A stretch of 64,000 nucleotides of DNA from Nocardia aurantiaca (GTDB taxonomy: Bacteria > Actinomycetota > Actinomycetes > Mycobacteriales > Mycobacteriaceae). Made by a program: the position numbers and the translations under genes. The DNA lies in contig NZ_WMBB01000006.1 of the NCBI RefSeq assembly GCF_009708175.1, positions 416,934 through 480,933 of the forward strand, in the 5' to 3' direction. Within the stretch, counting starts at the first letter, position 1. Every line of letters starts with the position of its first letter. Below are positions 10,046 to 19,139 of this stretch, piece after piece. The notes under the pieces are model-generated. The model saw only the letters and a list, made by a program, of their open reading frames with translations, did no database searches and was not told the origin of the DNA.

Positions 10046-10423
10046 CTACCAATCCGGGGCCTTGATCGAGCCTCGCTTGTAATAGTCGTCGTCGAACTCT
10101 TCCTCCTGCTTGCGCTGCCGTTCCACGCGCTCGGCTTCCAATCGTGCCGAGTTCGCCTTCGTGTACGTCGATATCGCTTCGAAGGTCGTATCGGCTCGCA
10201 ATTCTCGCAGTGCCTCATCGACCTTGGGGCGCTTGTCTTCCACCGCTGCCTGATACGCGGCCATGATGGCGGCTTCCTCGCCCACCGTCACCGACAGCAG
10301 GCGATCCTCGGCATCCACGATCACGCGGATGCCGTTGACGACACCGACTCCGCGGATCTGTTCGAGCGCATGTTGGGCACGCTGCACCTTCAGGCCCAGC
10401 ACATCGGGGTCATTGTGTTGCAC
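10046..10423 (-). CDS. YbaB/EbfC-like protein of a T7SS effector module
   Basis: 125 residues. It resembles the YbaB-like proteins found in actinobacterial type VII secretion neighbourhoods: a helix (VQRAQHALEQIRGVG), a short beta segment (IRVIVDAEDRLLSVTV), then a long charged helix ending in an acidic cluster (EEEFDDDYYKRG). Family members can bind nucleoid DNA; those in ESX loci are of unknown role and may be chaperone-like. It is the last gene of a module reading from 13094 down, 54 bases after the lipoprotein stop. Confidence 0.65.
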   Translation of the reverse strand: MQHNDPDVLGLKVQRAQHALEQIRGVGVVNGIRVIVDAEDRLLSVTVGEEAAIMAAYQAAVEDKRPKVDEALRELRADTTFEAISTYTKANSARLEAERVERQRKQEEEFDDDYYKRGSIKAPDW

Positions 10424-10477
10424 GGATATTCGCCAACCTGTTGATCGGATTCTTGACGCATCGACTGGGTGCCGACG

Positions 10478-11092
10478 TCATTTCGGTTGTTGGGTGGTCG
10501 GTGCGACGGTGCTGGTGGAGGTCTTGTCGGCGGCGAGCAGTCGGCAACCGGTTTCGCTGCTGATAACCCGGGTGCTCAGCCACAGCACGGTGCCGTTGTC
10601 CCCGATGAAGCGGGCTTCACGATTGCCGGGTGTTTCAGTGACCGGTACAGGGTCGGTCTGCGTGGCACCCAGATCAGCCGCGAGCTGGCGGGCCTTCTCA
10701 CGCACCTGCGGCCACACCGCGTCAGGAATGCCGCCGTGCGTGGGATCGCCGCCCTCGGTGACGTAGTTCGGCAGGCTGAAATCACGACCCGCCGTCTGGT
10801 CGTACGGCGCAGCGCATGCCGAGGGTTGGCGGTCTTTATCAGTCCAATGCCAAGTCATGCCCGGGACTAGCGAACTCGCGTAGGCAGCTAGGTCCTCCAC
10901 CGCCTTGGTGACGCGTGCGTGTGTGTCTTCGAACGTGGGCCGGGACAGGAGTACTTGTTGGGCTTGGGCGGTTTCGGCGGGGCCGGTCTTCTTGTATGGG
11001 TTGTCCAAGGAGTCACATCCTGTAATCGTCGCGATCATCGCGAGGGTCAAGGCTGCTGCCGCGATACTGATTCGAGAGACCTGGGGTGTCAT
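10478..11092 (-). CDS. LppA-like lipoprotein
   Basis: 204 residues. The N-terminus has a lipoprotein signal with lipobox ITGC (Cys at about 26), so it should be lipidated and anchored outside the membrane. Downstream are WHWTDKDRQPSACAAPY and a C-terminal half with a second Cys (SETGCRLL), a layout like the mycobacterial LppA family. Its ATG overlaps the stop of the hydrolase gene by 4 bases. A lipoprotein coupled directly behind a secreted effector is a plausible immunity protein or assembly factor; that role is inference. Confidence 0.75.
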   Translation of the reverse strand: MTPQVSRISIAAAALTLAMIATITGCDSLDNPYKKTGPAETAQAQQVLLSRPTFEDTHARVTKAVEDLAAYASSLVPGMTWHWTDKDRQPSACAAPYDQTAGRDFSLPNYVTEGGDPTHGGIPDAVWPQVREKARQLAADLGATQTDPVPVTETPGNREARFIGDNGTVLWLSTRVISSETGCRLLAADKTSTSTVAPTTQQPK

Positions 11093-12798
11093 GGCTTCTT
11101 CACCGCCTCGGTCGGGAGACCTGCCACGATCGTCGCGATATTCCAGCCGGATGTCCGTAACGTCTTGCCGTCGCTGCCGAAGCGTGGGTAGTCGGGGTGC
11201 CCAGACGCACCGTCGCGGTTAACGTCGTCGAGTGTGGTGTGCGCTGCGGTTTCCAGGTGGGTGAATCCAGGTAGGACTCGCGGATTGTCGCCGAATCCCG
11301 GGAGCTTGGCGACCGTGTCATCGCCGCCGGTCATTTCGTACCGATGTCCATCGGGCACATGGAGTTTCGAAACATCCTGATCGCCGGCGACTGGCCACCA
11401 CGAGTGCTTGTACGGCAGATCCAAACCTGGCGACCCGTAGACGAGGAGGTCGTCGACGGGTTGATGACCGGATTCCTGCACCGCGAGTCCGGTCATCAGC
11501 GACCCGTAGGAATGCCCGACCGCGGTCAGATGCACGGACCCATCGTCGTGGGAGGCCCGCACACCGTCATAGAACGAGGCCAGCTTCGGTGCGCCGTCCT
11601 TGGCCATCTTGTCATCGATGACCGAGAGTCCATCAACTGTGTGGCTGTCCCATTTGGTCGGAGGCCACATATTGCCCTGGGGCAAATCCGATCCGATCCA
11701 TACGACCGGCACTTCCTTCTGTCCAGCCTTCTGCCCGTAGTTCGGATCTTTGGGATCCAGTCGGCGAAGCCTGTTTTCGGCGAGGTCTTTCACGGCTTTG
11801 GCTTCGGTGACCATACCGCCGAGCGAGTCTTTCACGTTGGTGTTCAGTCCTGGCGCGTGGACCGACACGTTCGCGGCGGTATCGGGGTTGCCGACCGCGA
11901 CGGCGGCGTGGGTCATCTTCCCTGTCTGGGTGTCCATCAGCATCAGCATGGCCTCCGGGTTATCCGCCAACGTCTTCTGGATCGCCTGCAGATCCCCCAA
12001 CTTATCCTTCACCGCTGGGTCACCGTTCTGCGCGCGAGTCAGCTCGTCGTCGAGCTTCTCGCGGTTGTAATGGTCACGATCGACCGATGGCAACCCGTCG
12101 CGGTTCCCGACGTACTGATCCTTCTCGTAGATCGCGTCCTTCTCCGCCGGGGTCAGCCCCTCCCAAAAGTCGTGTAGCTTCTTCGGATCGGTCGGCAGCT
12201 GAGACTTGCCATCCAAGATGGATTGCACGTCCGACCGAACCGGTTTACCGTCGGGCTTCTTCTCGTAGTCGGCGAGCTCTTGGAGATCGGTCGTAATCGC
12301 TTTCGCCGCTGTGGTTTCCCCATCGCCGAACTGTGTCAGGAGGCTCTTGATCCGCGTCTGGAATCCCGACGCCTGACCGTCGAGCATCTGCTGGGTCAGC
12401 GGCCCGGACGCCGAGTTCGGCTGCCCGGTACCCGTAGGCACCCTCGGGGCCGTCACATTGCCATCGTCGTCGACGGTCATTCCCGAGTCCTTCATCTCGA
12501 CATCGAGGATCCTTATCAACGCCGTCCGGGTATCGCCTAGCGAGACGCCGTAGATGTTGTACTGGTCGGCGATGCCGACGATGGTGGTCGCGAGGTGATT
12601 GCCATGCAGCTTGTGCGCCATCGCTTTCTCGGAGGCGGCCGCTGCGGCGTCGCCTTTCCAGTGGTTCATGGCTTTGTCGACCGACTGCTCCATCTGGTCG
12701 ACCTTGGCAACGAAACTATCGTTCTGCTTCACCAGCTCGGCGGCGTAGTCGAGCATCGACTGCGGGTTACAGCCCCGCACGTGACTGATCGTGGTCAA
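11089..12798 (-). CDS. T7SS-linked alpha/beta hydrolase (DUF1023 type)
   Basis: 569 residues. The N-terminal 100 or so residues are helical and WXG100-like (AELVKQNDSFVAKVDQMEQS, HWKGDAAAAASEKAM), the usual adaptor for type VII export. The C-terminal half is a DUF1023 alpha/beta hydrolase with nucleophile elbow GHSYGS and downstream acid and histidine candidates (GGDDTV, SGHPDYPRFGSD). It probably acts as a secreted esterase or lipase-like effector. It is coupled by 4-base overlaps to a small WXG-like protein upstream (12795-13094) and a lipoprotein downstream. The substrate is unknown. Confidence 0.85.
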   Translation of the reverse strand: MTTISHVRGCNPQSMLDYAAELVKQNDSFVAKVDQMEQSVDKAMNHWKGDAAAAASEKAMAHKLHGNHLATTIVGIADQYNIYGVSLGDTRTALIRILDVEMKDSGMTVDDDGNVTAPRVPTGTGQPNSASGPLTQQMLDGQASGFQTRIKSLLTQFGDGETTAAKAITTDLQELADYEKKPDGKPVRSDVQSILDGKSQLPTDPKKLHDFWEGLTPAEKDAIYEKDQYVGNRDGLPSVDRDHYNREKLDDELTRAQNGDPAVKDKLGDLQAIQKTLADNPEAMLMLMDTQTGKMTHAAVAVGNPDTAANVSVHAPGLNTNVKDSLGGMVTEAKAVKDLAENRLRRLDPKDPNYGQKAGQKEVPVVWIGSDLPQGNMWPPTKWDSHTVDGLSVIDDKMAKDGAPKLASFYDGVRASHDDGSVHLTAVGHSYGSLMTGLAVQESGHQPVDDLLVYGSPGLDLPYKHSWWPVAGDQDVSKLHVPDGHRYEMTGGDDTVAKLPGFGDNPRVLPGFTHLETAAHTTLDDVNRDGASGHPDYPRFGSDGKTLRTSGWNIATIVAGLPTEAVKKP

Positions 12799-13094
12799 TT
12801 CACGCCCTCGCCGCGGCCGTACTTGTCCAGCTGGTCTGCGTTGGACTTATCCATGTCCTCGTATGTGCCGGAGGCCGACTTCGCACGGTCCGCCAAGGTC
12901 TGAATCTGGCCACGGACCGACCCGTACGCCTTCAACACCGCGTCACCGACCTGCGTCGTGACCGCCTCGATCGGGGAGCCCGGCATCGTCACGGTCGCGC
13001 CGATCGCGAGCTTGCCGATCTCATCCGCCTGACCGCCCAGCTCAGTCGCCAATCCGTGCAGCGTGGCTAGGTCGACGTCGAGAATGTCAGTCAC
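12795..13094 (-). CDS. WXG100/ESX-like small protein
   Basis: 99 residues from GTG 13094, with AGGGGG upstream; the frame is open further but without coding character. It is an all-helical hairpin with the pattern typical of ESX secretion-associated DUF2580-like proteins: LDVDLATLHGLATELGGQA, a Gly/Pro turn, then a second helix ending YEDMDKSNADQLDKYG. It overlaps the hydrolase start by 4 bases and is a likely export partner of that effector. Confidence 0.75.
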   Translation of the reverse strand: MTDILDVDLATLHGLATELGGQADEIGKLAIGATVTMPGSPIEAVTTQVGDAVLKAYGSVRGQIQTLADRAKSASGTYEDMDKSNADQLDKYGRGEGVN

Positions 13095-13869
13095 CGCTGG
13101 GCCCCCTGAATCAGTTCGCGGTACAAACCTTCCCAGGGAACCTAGCATGGTCGCCCGACCAGTCCGCGTAAAGACCAACGCGCCGTTGGTAACCCGCATA
13201 GCAGCGCCCCCCATGGTTGTGCTCCTGCTCGATACGTCGCAGCAGATATCACCGCTCCGCAGGCGTGGTTCATCGTGCATCGACGTCGAAATCGCTGCCC
13301 AGCAGGAACATTCAGGGCACCTACTGCCGCTGCCCCGGCGCGACCGACACTCGATACATCTCCACCACACGGCTGGGAGAGCGCCCGGATCCGGCCCACC
13401 CGGCATGTGCGACCATCTCTGGGAAGCCGCCGCGTACAACCCTTTCGGCGAAATCACGACTACTGCCAAGTCCGGTGTGGGCGAGAGCCGGGTCGTGCCG
13501 GAATATCGCATCTACGAATCGTCCGGCGCACGGTCGATCTAACCGATCGCAGCGCCATGACCTGAGCCCCGATCCGATCAGCAGAGATCGCCTGGTGCGG
13601 GATCGGCGTCCACGGCGACGGCAGTGTCCCCTTCAATCTGCCGGAGAGTGCGCTTTCAGGTTGCCGCGATCCACGAGCACGGACCCGCGGGGTAGGCCTT
13701 ACCGATCTTTGTAACCGATCGGGTGCAGGCGCTGGTCTTGAACCCTGAGTAGTCCCGGCGGGTTCCAGGGTCTACATCCTCGCGATGCGCAAGGCGATCT
13801 TGACCTGCCCCCTGGCAGCGCTCGTCACGACAGGCGGTCACCTACTCCGGATCGGAATCCCGTACAGGA
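13095..13869 (-). other. 775-base gap without a convincing gene
   Basis: Separates the two T7SS modules. Both strands have open frames, but their translations are rich in Arg, Ser and Pro and lack any motif. One short minus-strand stretch near 13660-13720 (SVTKIGKAYPAGPCSW) reads slightly protein-like. The promoter of the module starting at 13094 should lie here. Confidence 0.4.
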
Positions 13870-14406
13870 CTATGGTTGTGCGACCAGCGCTTTGCCACCC
13901 GCGATCAAGACGGATTCGGCAGTCAATGGCTCGTTGTTGTGGAAGTATATTCTTCCGATATCTCCCGAGGACTGCTGTACAGCCTGCACCGGCCGCGAGT
14001 TCACTCCCGGTTCATCCTTGACGAAGAGAAAGTAGTTCACCGCTGTCTCATCGTCGTCGGGCACCGGCGGCAGACCTTTCCAGCAGCTCTCGGTGGTGTG
14101 CGCAACCGAGTTCAATTCGGCGCCCTTGGTGCCGGCCGAGACCTCGACCATCCGAGTCCGGTCGTCGGACCATCCGGCGGCATGGGTGATGTCGATGAAC
14201 AGCACGGGCCCAGGGCGAGTCGCGGCATTCTCCAACTCTCTTCGCAGCCGCGTTCCCGACCCCAGGGATTCGCCGTTGTGTGCCAGATCGAATCCATCGC
14301 AGGCCGGCTTGCTCTCCGTATGGGTTCCGATCAGGGAACAGCCGCTGAGGATCGCAGCCACCACAGCGGCGCATGGTATGAGTCGGGTCTTGCGCATGGT
14401 CCTCAC
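13870..14406 (-). CDS. Putative lipoprotein behind a T7SS effector
   Basis: 178 residues with a lipoprotein signal peptide and lipobox LSGC (Cys at about 23). The mature part is about 155 residues with a second pair of Cys (KPACDGFDL, TESCWKGLPP). The family is not recognised. ATG 14406 overlaps the stop of the effector at 14403, so expression is coupled. Its position parallels that of the LppA-like lipoprotein in the adjacent module. Confidence 0.75.
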   Translation of the reverse strand: MRTMRKTRLIPCAAVVAAILSGCSLIGTHTESKPACDGFDLAHNGESLGSGTRLRRELENAATRPGPVLFIDITHAAGWSDDRTRMVEVSAGTKGAELNSVAHTTESCWKGLPPVPDDDETAVNYFLFVKDEPGVNSRPVQAVQQSSGDIGRIYFHNNEPLTAESVLIAGGKALVAQP

Positions 14407-15623
14407 TTCTTCCCCGGCAGCGGTACGGACGTGCCCGTCGGCAGGCCCTGCATTTTCGGGTCCGGGATCTGGTTACTCCATGTGATCTGCGGGTTGGCGT
14501 CGGGGTTCGATCTCCCGATGATGATCAGCTTCCCGTCGTCGATAGCCTGCGTCACCTTGGCCCTCAGTTCCTCAGGCGACGCATCAGGGTTGCTCGCCCC
14601 GATTTGTCGGCCAATGCCGTTGTTGTACAGGTCCATCGCTTCGCGCGGACCCTGCTGGCCGCCGACTCGCTCGTGCGCTGTCGTGTACTCCTTGGCGAAG
14701 TCTTCGCCGAACCGGTTGGTGAGCAGAGCATTCCAGTAGGTATGGCGGAAAGCATCGCCTTGGCCGTCGTTGAGCGTCTGACCCTTGGCGAGACTTTCGC
14801 CGAACTTACTCTGTTTGGCGGCATCGTTCGCCTCCGACTTGATGTTGTACAAGTCGATCAGTGCCTTCGCCCCGTGCATCTCGAGCAGATTCGTCAAAGC
14901 GTTCATTTCGGATTTGGTCATCGACTGAGGCACGAAGTCGGGATTGACCGCGCGGATGAGTTCGAGTGTTGCGCCACTCGGCCACACCACCATCTCATCC
15001 GGGTTCACCTGGTTCTCGAGCAGGATGCGCGCCAAATCCGGATCGGTCGGGATATTCGCCATCCCGAGTTTCACCGACTCCGTGAGGTTTTCCAGAACTC
15101 CCGCGATGGACGCGGTGTTGGCATCGGCCACCATGATGTTGTCCAGCGCCTCCTGGAACATCTTGGTCAGGATGCGTTGCTCCAGCTCTTTCGACGCAAT
15201 GGCGCCGTCCGGATGCCACCAGTTGCTCTTCGCCGTTTCCCAGTCGGACTTCCGGGAGAGCACCTCGCCGTCGTCCTTGTAGAAGAGGTCCCACTTCGAG
15301 GCCGCGGTCTTCGCAACCGCCACTTGAATCTTCGCGATCTCTACCTGGAAGGTATTGCAGACGGCGGTAATCTTATCCGCAAGTGCCGCATAGACATCCA
15401 CGGTTGCGTGGGTGTCGGTCTTATCAGAGCGCCCACGGGTGCGTGCCGCTTCGCCGCCATCACCGATGAAGTATTCGTCGGACTTGGCGATGAGGCCCGC
15501 AGCCGACACCGCTTCAGCCTCGATGTCCGGTCCCACCTTCGTCAGGGTATCGACGACATCACGCAGGTGCTTCAGATTCCAGCCGAGCACCATCGGGACG
15601 GTCAGAGGTGACTTGTCCGTCAT
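14403..15623 (-). CDS. T7SS effector with C-terminal DUF6973-like domain
   Basis: 406 residues. The N-terminal part is helical and WXG-like (LKHLRDVVDTLTKVG, then WDLFYKDDGEVLSRKSDW), suggesting type VII export. The C-terminal region has the signature of DUF6973-type domains: NDGQGDAFRHTYWNALL, TTAHERVGG and MDLYNNGIGRQIG, with conserved Asp, His and Glu that could form a metal or catalytic centre. These domains occur at the ends of predicted polymorphic toxins, so it is a candidate antibacterial toxin; the activity is unknown. It is coupled upstream to a small WXG-like gene and downstream to a lipoprotein. Confidence 0.75.
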   Translation of the reverse strand: MTDKSPLTVPMVLGWNLKHLRDVVDTLTKVGPDIEAEAVSAAGLIAKSDEYFIGDGGEAARTRGRSDKTDTHATVDVYAALADKITAVCNTFQVEIAKIQVAVAKTAASKWDLFYKDDGEVLSRKSDWETAKSNWWHPDGAIASKELEQRILTKMFQEALDNIMVADANTASIAGVLENLTESVKLGMANIPTDPDLARILLENQVNPDEMVVWPSGATLELIRAVNPDFVPQSMTKSEMNALTNLLEMHGAKALIDLYNIKSEANDAAKQSKFGESLAKGQTLNDGQGDAFRHTYWNALLTNRFGEDFAKEYTTAHERVGGQQGPREAMDLYNNGIGRQIGASNPDASPEELRAKVTQAIDDGKLIIIGRSNPDANPQITWSNQIPDPKMQGLPTGTSVPLPGKK

Positions 15624-15937
15624 CGCGGTCGGGCCTTATCGATATCGCACGCATTGGTGTTGTCCACGCCCTCGAACTCGGTGGCGGCCGCGTCGGTCAG
15701 GTCGGCGATAGCCCGCAACCGACCGACGTGATATTTCAACACCGTATCCAGCGTCTTGACTGTTTCTTCGACGGAGATCGCGATCTGCGAGCCCTCCATG
15801 CCGGTCACACCCGGCTTCAGACCGCGGGCAGACTCACGACTATCTTCCGCGACCGGCACCTTCCCGGCGATGGCATCAGCGCGTTGTCGTACATCGGTCG
15901 CGAGCTGTCGCATGCGCACCAGATCGACTTCCACCAT
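15620..15937 (-). CDS. WXG100/ESX-like small protein
   Basis: 105 residues, all-helical, with two long amphipathic helices (LVRMRQLATDVRQRADAIAG and VEETVKTLDTVLKYHVGRL) joined by a Gly-containing turn. It overlaps the effector start by 4 bases (15620-15623). It is a likely type VII secretion partner of that effector and the counterpart of the protein at 12795-13094. Confidence 0.75.
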   Translation of the reverse strand: MVEVDLVRMRQLATDVRQRADAIAGKVPVAEDSRESARGLKPGVTGMEGSQIAISVEETVKTLDTVLKYHVGRLRAIADLTDAAATEFEGVDNTNACDIDKARPR

Positions 15938-15950
15938 GTCAACTCAGCCT

Positions 15951-16298
15951 TCACATCGAGAAGGTAATGCGGGTGGGACCGAGTTCGCCCGGATCCTCCC
16001 ACTCGGCCGATACCGCCTGTGCCGGAGCCGCGGGTCCCGCGATTACTTCGCCATATGCCTGCTCGGCCGCGGTTGAGGCCCGCTCACACGCCTGCCGGTG
16101 CAGGTTTGCGATGACAGTCGCCAGCCGGGCGGGGTCACTGCTCATGGCGTGCGATGCGATTCGGAGATCGGTGATCGCTTTGTAGGCGTCGACCTCCAAA
16201 ACCACGAGGCCGCCGTGGGACTGGGCTCGTCCTCGCACCCTGCCGATCGCGGCATCGATCAGCGCCGCACGGTCCGCAAGTCGCTCATCCTCCCCCAT
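15951..16298 (-). CDS. YbaB/EbfC-like protein of a T7SS module
   Basis: 115 residues from ATG 16298; the frame is open much further upstream without coding character. Composition is helix (LADRAALIDAAIGRVRGRAQ), short beta segment (HGGLVVLEVDAYKAITDL) and helix, as in YbaB-like ESX-associated proteins; compare 10046-10423. First gene of the minus-strand module 16298-13870, 13 bases before the WXG-like gene. The ribosome-binding site is weak. Confidence 0.65.
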   Translation of the reverse strand: MGEDERLADRAALIDAAIGRVRGRAQSHGGLVVLEVDAYKAITDLRIASHAMSSDPARLATVIANLHRQACERASTAAEQAYGEVIAGPAAPAQAVSAEWEDPGELGPTRITFSM

Positions 16299-16677
16299 CC
16301 AGGTCGAACTACATCTATCCGAATTGTCCGCCTCGCCAACGCTACTGGCCGGGCGCACGTCACCGCAAAGCGACCTGCTACCGCGATAACCTCGAACTGG
16401 TGCAACGGGCTTCTCGCGTAGATGCTTGATTCCAAGGCGTTGTGACGTGGCGAAGCCGCGTACCACAACCGGCCAGCGCGGTGGTGTGAAGTATTTAATG
16501 AAAGACGTTGCTGCGCTGCGTGTTCGATCCGGGGCGATGGAGGGGGGCGGAACGAGCGTGTCGTAGACCAAGGTTGTGCGCATATGCGGCCCATTCGAAG
16601 ACGTCGAAACACCGACTGCGCGATCAGCCGAGCTGCTAGTCAATAGCTCACTGTCGCAGGCGCTTTCAACCATGTGC

Positions 16678-16699
16678 CCGAGTGTGAACCCACACTCGG
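16678..16699. promoter_or_regulatory. Perfect 9-bp inverted repeat upstream of a helicase gene
   Basis: CCGAGTGTG (16678-16686) and CACACTCGG (16691-16699) with a 4-base spacer. It lies in the 513-base divergent region between the T7SS module and the helicase, about 110 bases before the helicase start. It could be an operator or a hairpin terminator. The rest of 16299-16811 shows no convincing gene. Confidence 0.5.
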
Positions 16700-16811
16700 A
16701 CGCATCGTGCCACCCTGGGCGAATCAGTGGTTTCTCTGCGGGGTCGCATCCATACTGAGACTTCGCCCAGGGGTGATTCGGGCGAGCACGAACGGAAACC
16801 AGGGGGTACCC

Positions 16812-18743
16812 GTGCCGGACATGCGATTCGAGAAGCGGCAGTACTGGATCAATGAGCAGCTGGCGATGTTCGAGGCGCTGTCCGGACTGCATCGCGTGGT
16901 GCTGTCGGTGCCGCTCATGCGGAGCGGCTGGCATGTTCTGATCGACGGCAGCGATCCGTTTCCGCCTTCGGGGCGGGCCGGAGCGTTCGCCGTCGGGCCG
17001 ACCGGCGCCTTCGCGTTCATTTTCACCGATGCCATCCCCGACGGATCCCGTCTACGGCAGCTTCGCGCGCGTGCGGAGGAGACGTTCGCGAACCTCGCCG
17101 CAGACCGCAATCGGTATGTGCCACACATGATCGAGTTGCTGTTCCTCACCGAGCGCGCGCCGCGCCAATCGTCTGCGGGGGAACATCGCCTGCTCGATCC
17201 TGCGACGCTGGCACAGCATCTCGTCGGTGGCGCACCGCAACTGACACGTCAACGCGCCCGCGATATCGCTTTCAGCGTGGCCGGCCGGGACAGCCGATAC
17301 CAGCTGCTCTCGAGCGATGACGCGCCAAGTCCCGAAAAGATCAGCGAGCATGGGCTCTTCGAGCCCGTGGAGTTGCAAGGTGACGCGCGCGAGCGGATGC
17401 TGCAGCGACCGTTCAAGGACTGGATGACCTTCCTCGATCCGGACCAACTGGACCTCGTACACCGGAACTTTCGAGGCCCGGCCCGGTTCAGCGGTCCTGC
17501 TGGAACCGGGAAGTCGGTCGTCGCCGTTCACCGCATGGCCCGGTTCGCGAAACGCTATCCCGGCCGGATGCTTTTCACCAGCTTCGTGAAGACATTGCCG
17601 AGCTATCACGAGTCGGGGTTTCGCCAGCTGGCGCCCCACGCGGGTGACCGCGCGGAGTTCGTCGGTCTGCACGCGTGGGCGAAGAGCTTCCTCCGTGGGC
17701 GCGGAATCGTCATCGAGCCGGACGAAGGTCAGATCGAGGACGCCTTCAGCCGGGCGTGGCGCGGCCCGGCACGCGACTACCTCGCCCCTCTCCATCCCAG
17801 CCCCGCCTATTGGAAGGACGAGATCCACCGGATCATCAAGGGCCGCGGAATCACCAACCTCACGACATACAAACGCGTTGACCGCGCGCACCGCTATGGC
17901 CTCACGTTGGACGGTCCACGCCGAGAAATCGTCTGGCACGAACTGTTCGAGCCCTATCAGAAGACTCTGGCCGATCGCGGGCACAGCGACTTCAACGATC
18001 TCATCGACCGCGCGACGGAAGAGTTGCGGGCCGCCCCGCTCGATGATCCCTACGGCCTGGTCGTCGTCGACGAAGTACAGGACTTCACCTACGTGGAGTT
18101 GCGCCTCGTGCATCAGATCGCCGGCGGCGGCGCCGACGCACCGCTACTGCTGGTCGGCGACGGCCAACAGCAGGTGTATCCGGGCGGATGGCGGCTGAGC
18201 GACGCGGGCATCCCCATCGTCGGTCGCGGCGCGAAACTCCGAACCAACTACCGGAACCGGGAGGCGGTGCTGGCCTTCGCCCGACAGGTGAACGCGCTCA
18301 ATTCCGTCGACGATCTGGACGGCGAGCCAGGGTTCGGGCTACGCGACAGCGAAACGGTGCTGCCGGGCGGGTCGGCCAGCGCGGAGACCGTCTCTTCCGC
18401 CGCCGCCGCGGACGAACGGCTGCTGGCCCGAGTACGCGAATGCGATTTCGCGCCAGGCGATATCGCGGTGATCACCACGACCCGCAATGATGCCAAGCAC
18501 ATTCGGCAACTACTGGACCGCAATAACTTTCGAACGGTCTCGCTCGAACACTACGACGGGACCGACGACACCCACATCAAGGTTGGGACGGTCCACCGTG
18601 CCAAGGGCATGGACTTCGCGGCCGTGATGCACATCGTCCGGGAATCGGCCTTGCCCGATGATCCGGAATTGGCTGCGCGCCGAATCATGGTGGCTCGCAG
18701 CCGCGCACGCGATTACGTGTGGGAGTGCCGAATCCAGAGCTGA
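16812..18743 (+). CDS. UvrD/Rep-like SF1 helicase with long N-terminal extension
   Basis: 643 residues from GTG 16812 (AGGGGG 5 bases upstream; ATG 16821 also possible). Residues 1-220 have no recognised motif. Then come Walker A GPAGTGKS (about 228-235), motif II DEVQD (about 420-424), LRTNYRN, GTVHRAKGMDF (motif V) and IMVARSRARD (motif VI). It should translocate on single-stranded DNA with ATP. No nuclease motif is seen, and it is shorter than UvrD. Stand-alone helicases of this class occur in defence islands, where some pair with a nuclease. Here the nearest nuclease gene, at 19140-20123, is convergent. Confidence 0.88.
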   Translation: MPDMRFEKRQYWINEQLAMFEALSGLHRVVLSVPLMRSGWHVLIDGSDPFPPSGRAGAFAVGPTGAFAFIFTDAIPDGSRLRQLRARAEETFANLAADRNRYVPHMIELLFLTERAPRQSSAGEHRLLDPATLAQHLVGGAPQLTRQRARDIAFSVAGRDSRYQLLSSDDAPSPEKISEHGLFEPVELQGDARERMLQRPFKDWMTFLDPDQLDLVHRNFRGPARFSGPAGTGKSVVAVHRMARFAKRYPGRMLFTSFVKTLPSYHESGFRQLAPHAGDRAEFVGLHAWAKSFLRGRGIVIEPDEGQIEDAFSRAWRGPARDYLAPLHPSPAYWKDEIHRIIKGRGITNLTTYKRVDRAHRYGLTLDGPRREIVWHELFEPYQKTLADRGHSDFNDLIDRATEELRAAPLDDPYGLVVVDEVQDFTYVELRLVHQIAGGGADAPLLLVGDGQQQVYPGGWRLSDAGIPIVGRGAKLRTNYRNREAVLAFARQVNALNSVDDLDGEPGFGLRDSETVLPGGSASAETVSSAAAADERLLARVRECDFAPGDIAVITTTRNDAKHIRQLLDRNNFRTVSLEHYDGTDDTHIKVGTVHRAKGMDFAAVMHIVRESALPDDPELAARRIMVARSRARDYVWECRIQS

Positions 18744-19139
18744 ACTGCCCCGGCGAGCCGGAACACCTTTGGCCATCGGCTACGTCGACACGGCGATCAG
18801 CGCGCTACTGCTGCTTCGCCGATGTCCACTCGTCGATCTCGCACAATGGCGTCATGGGTGCCGTACACGTGAACCTCCCGGAATCGCAGTTGGCGCCGAA
18901 TCAACTGTCAACCCTAGAGTCTCATCTTCGGAACGTGTCCGGTGCCGGCGCTGCATAAAGCTCAAGGTCGCTGCAACCGCTCTCGAGCGGGTTTCGAGTT
19001 CGGCCTGGTCCTACGAGCCGGAAAGGTCGGGACCGCGTCACTGAACACTAGATTCGGCGCCGCCATCATCACCGAGCGGGTGGTGAGCCGACTCTCGGAA
19101 GCGCTCGTTCAGCAGCAGGCCGTTCCAGGGACTGGTCCG
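18744..19139 (+). other. 396-base gap between convergent genes
   Basis: No convincing gene. A 34-codon plus frame from ATG 18854 (MGAVHVNLPESQLAPNQL) looks protein-like but has no family support. The rest is without motif on either strand. Confidence 0.3.

Noticed and set aside
14604..15611. 335-codon plus frame opposite the T7SS effector
   Set aside because: Shadow of a minus-strand gene with clear domain motifs and 4-base overlaps at both ends.
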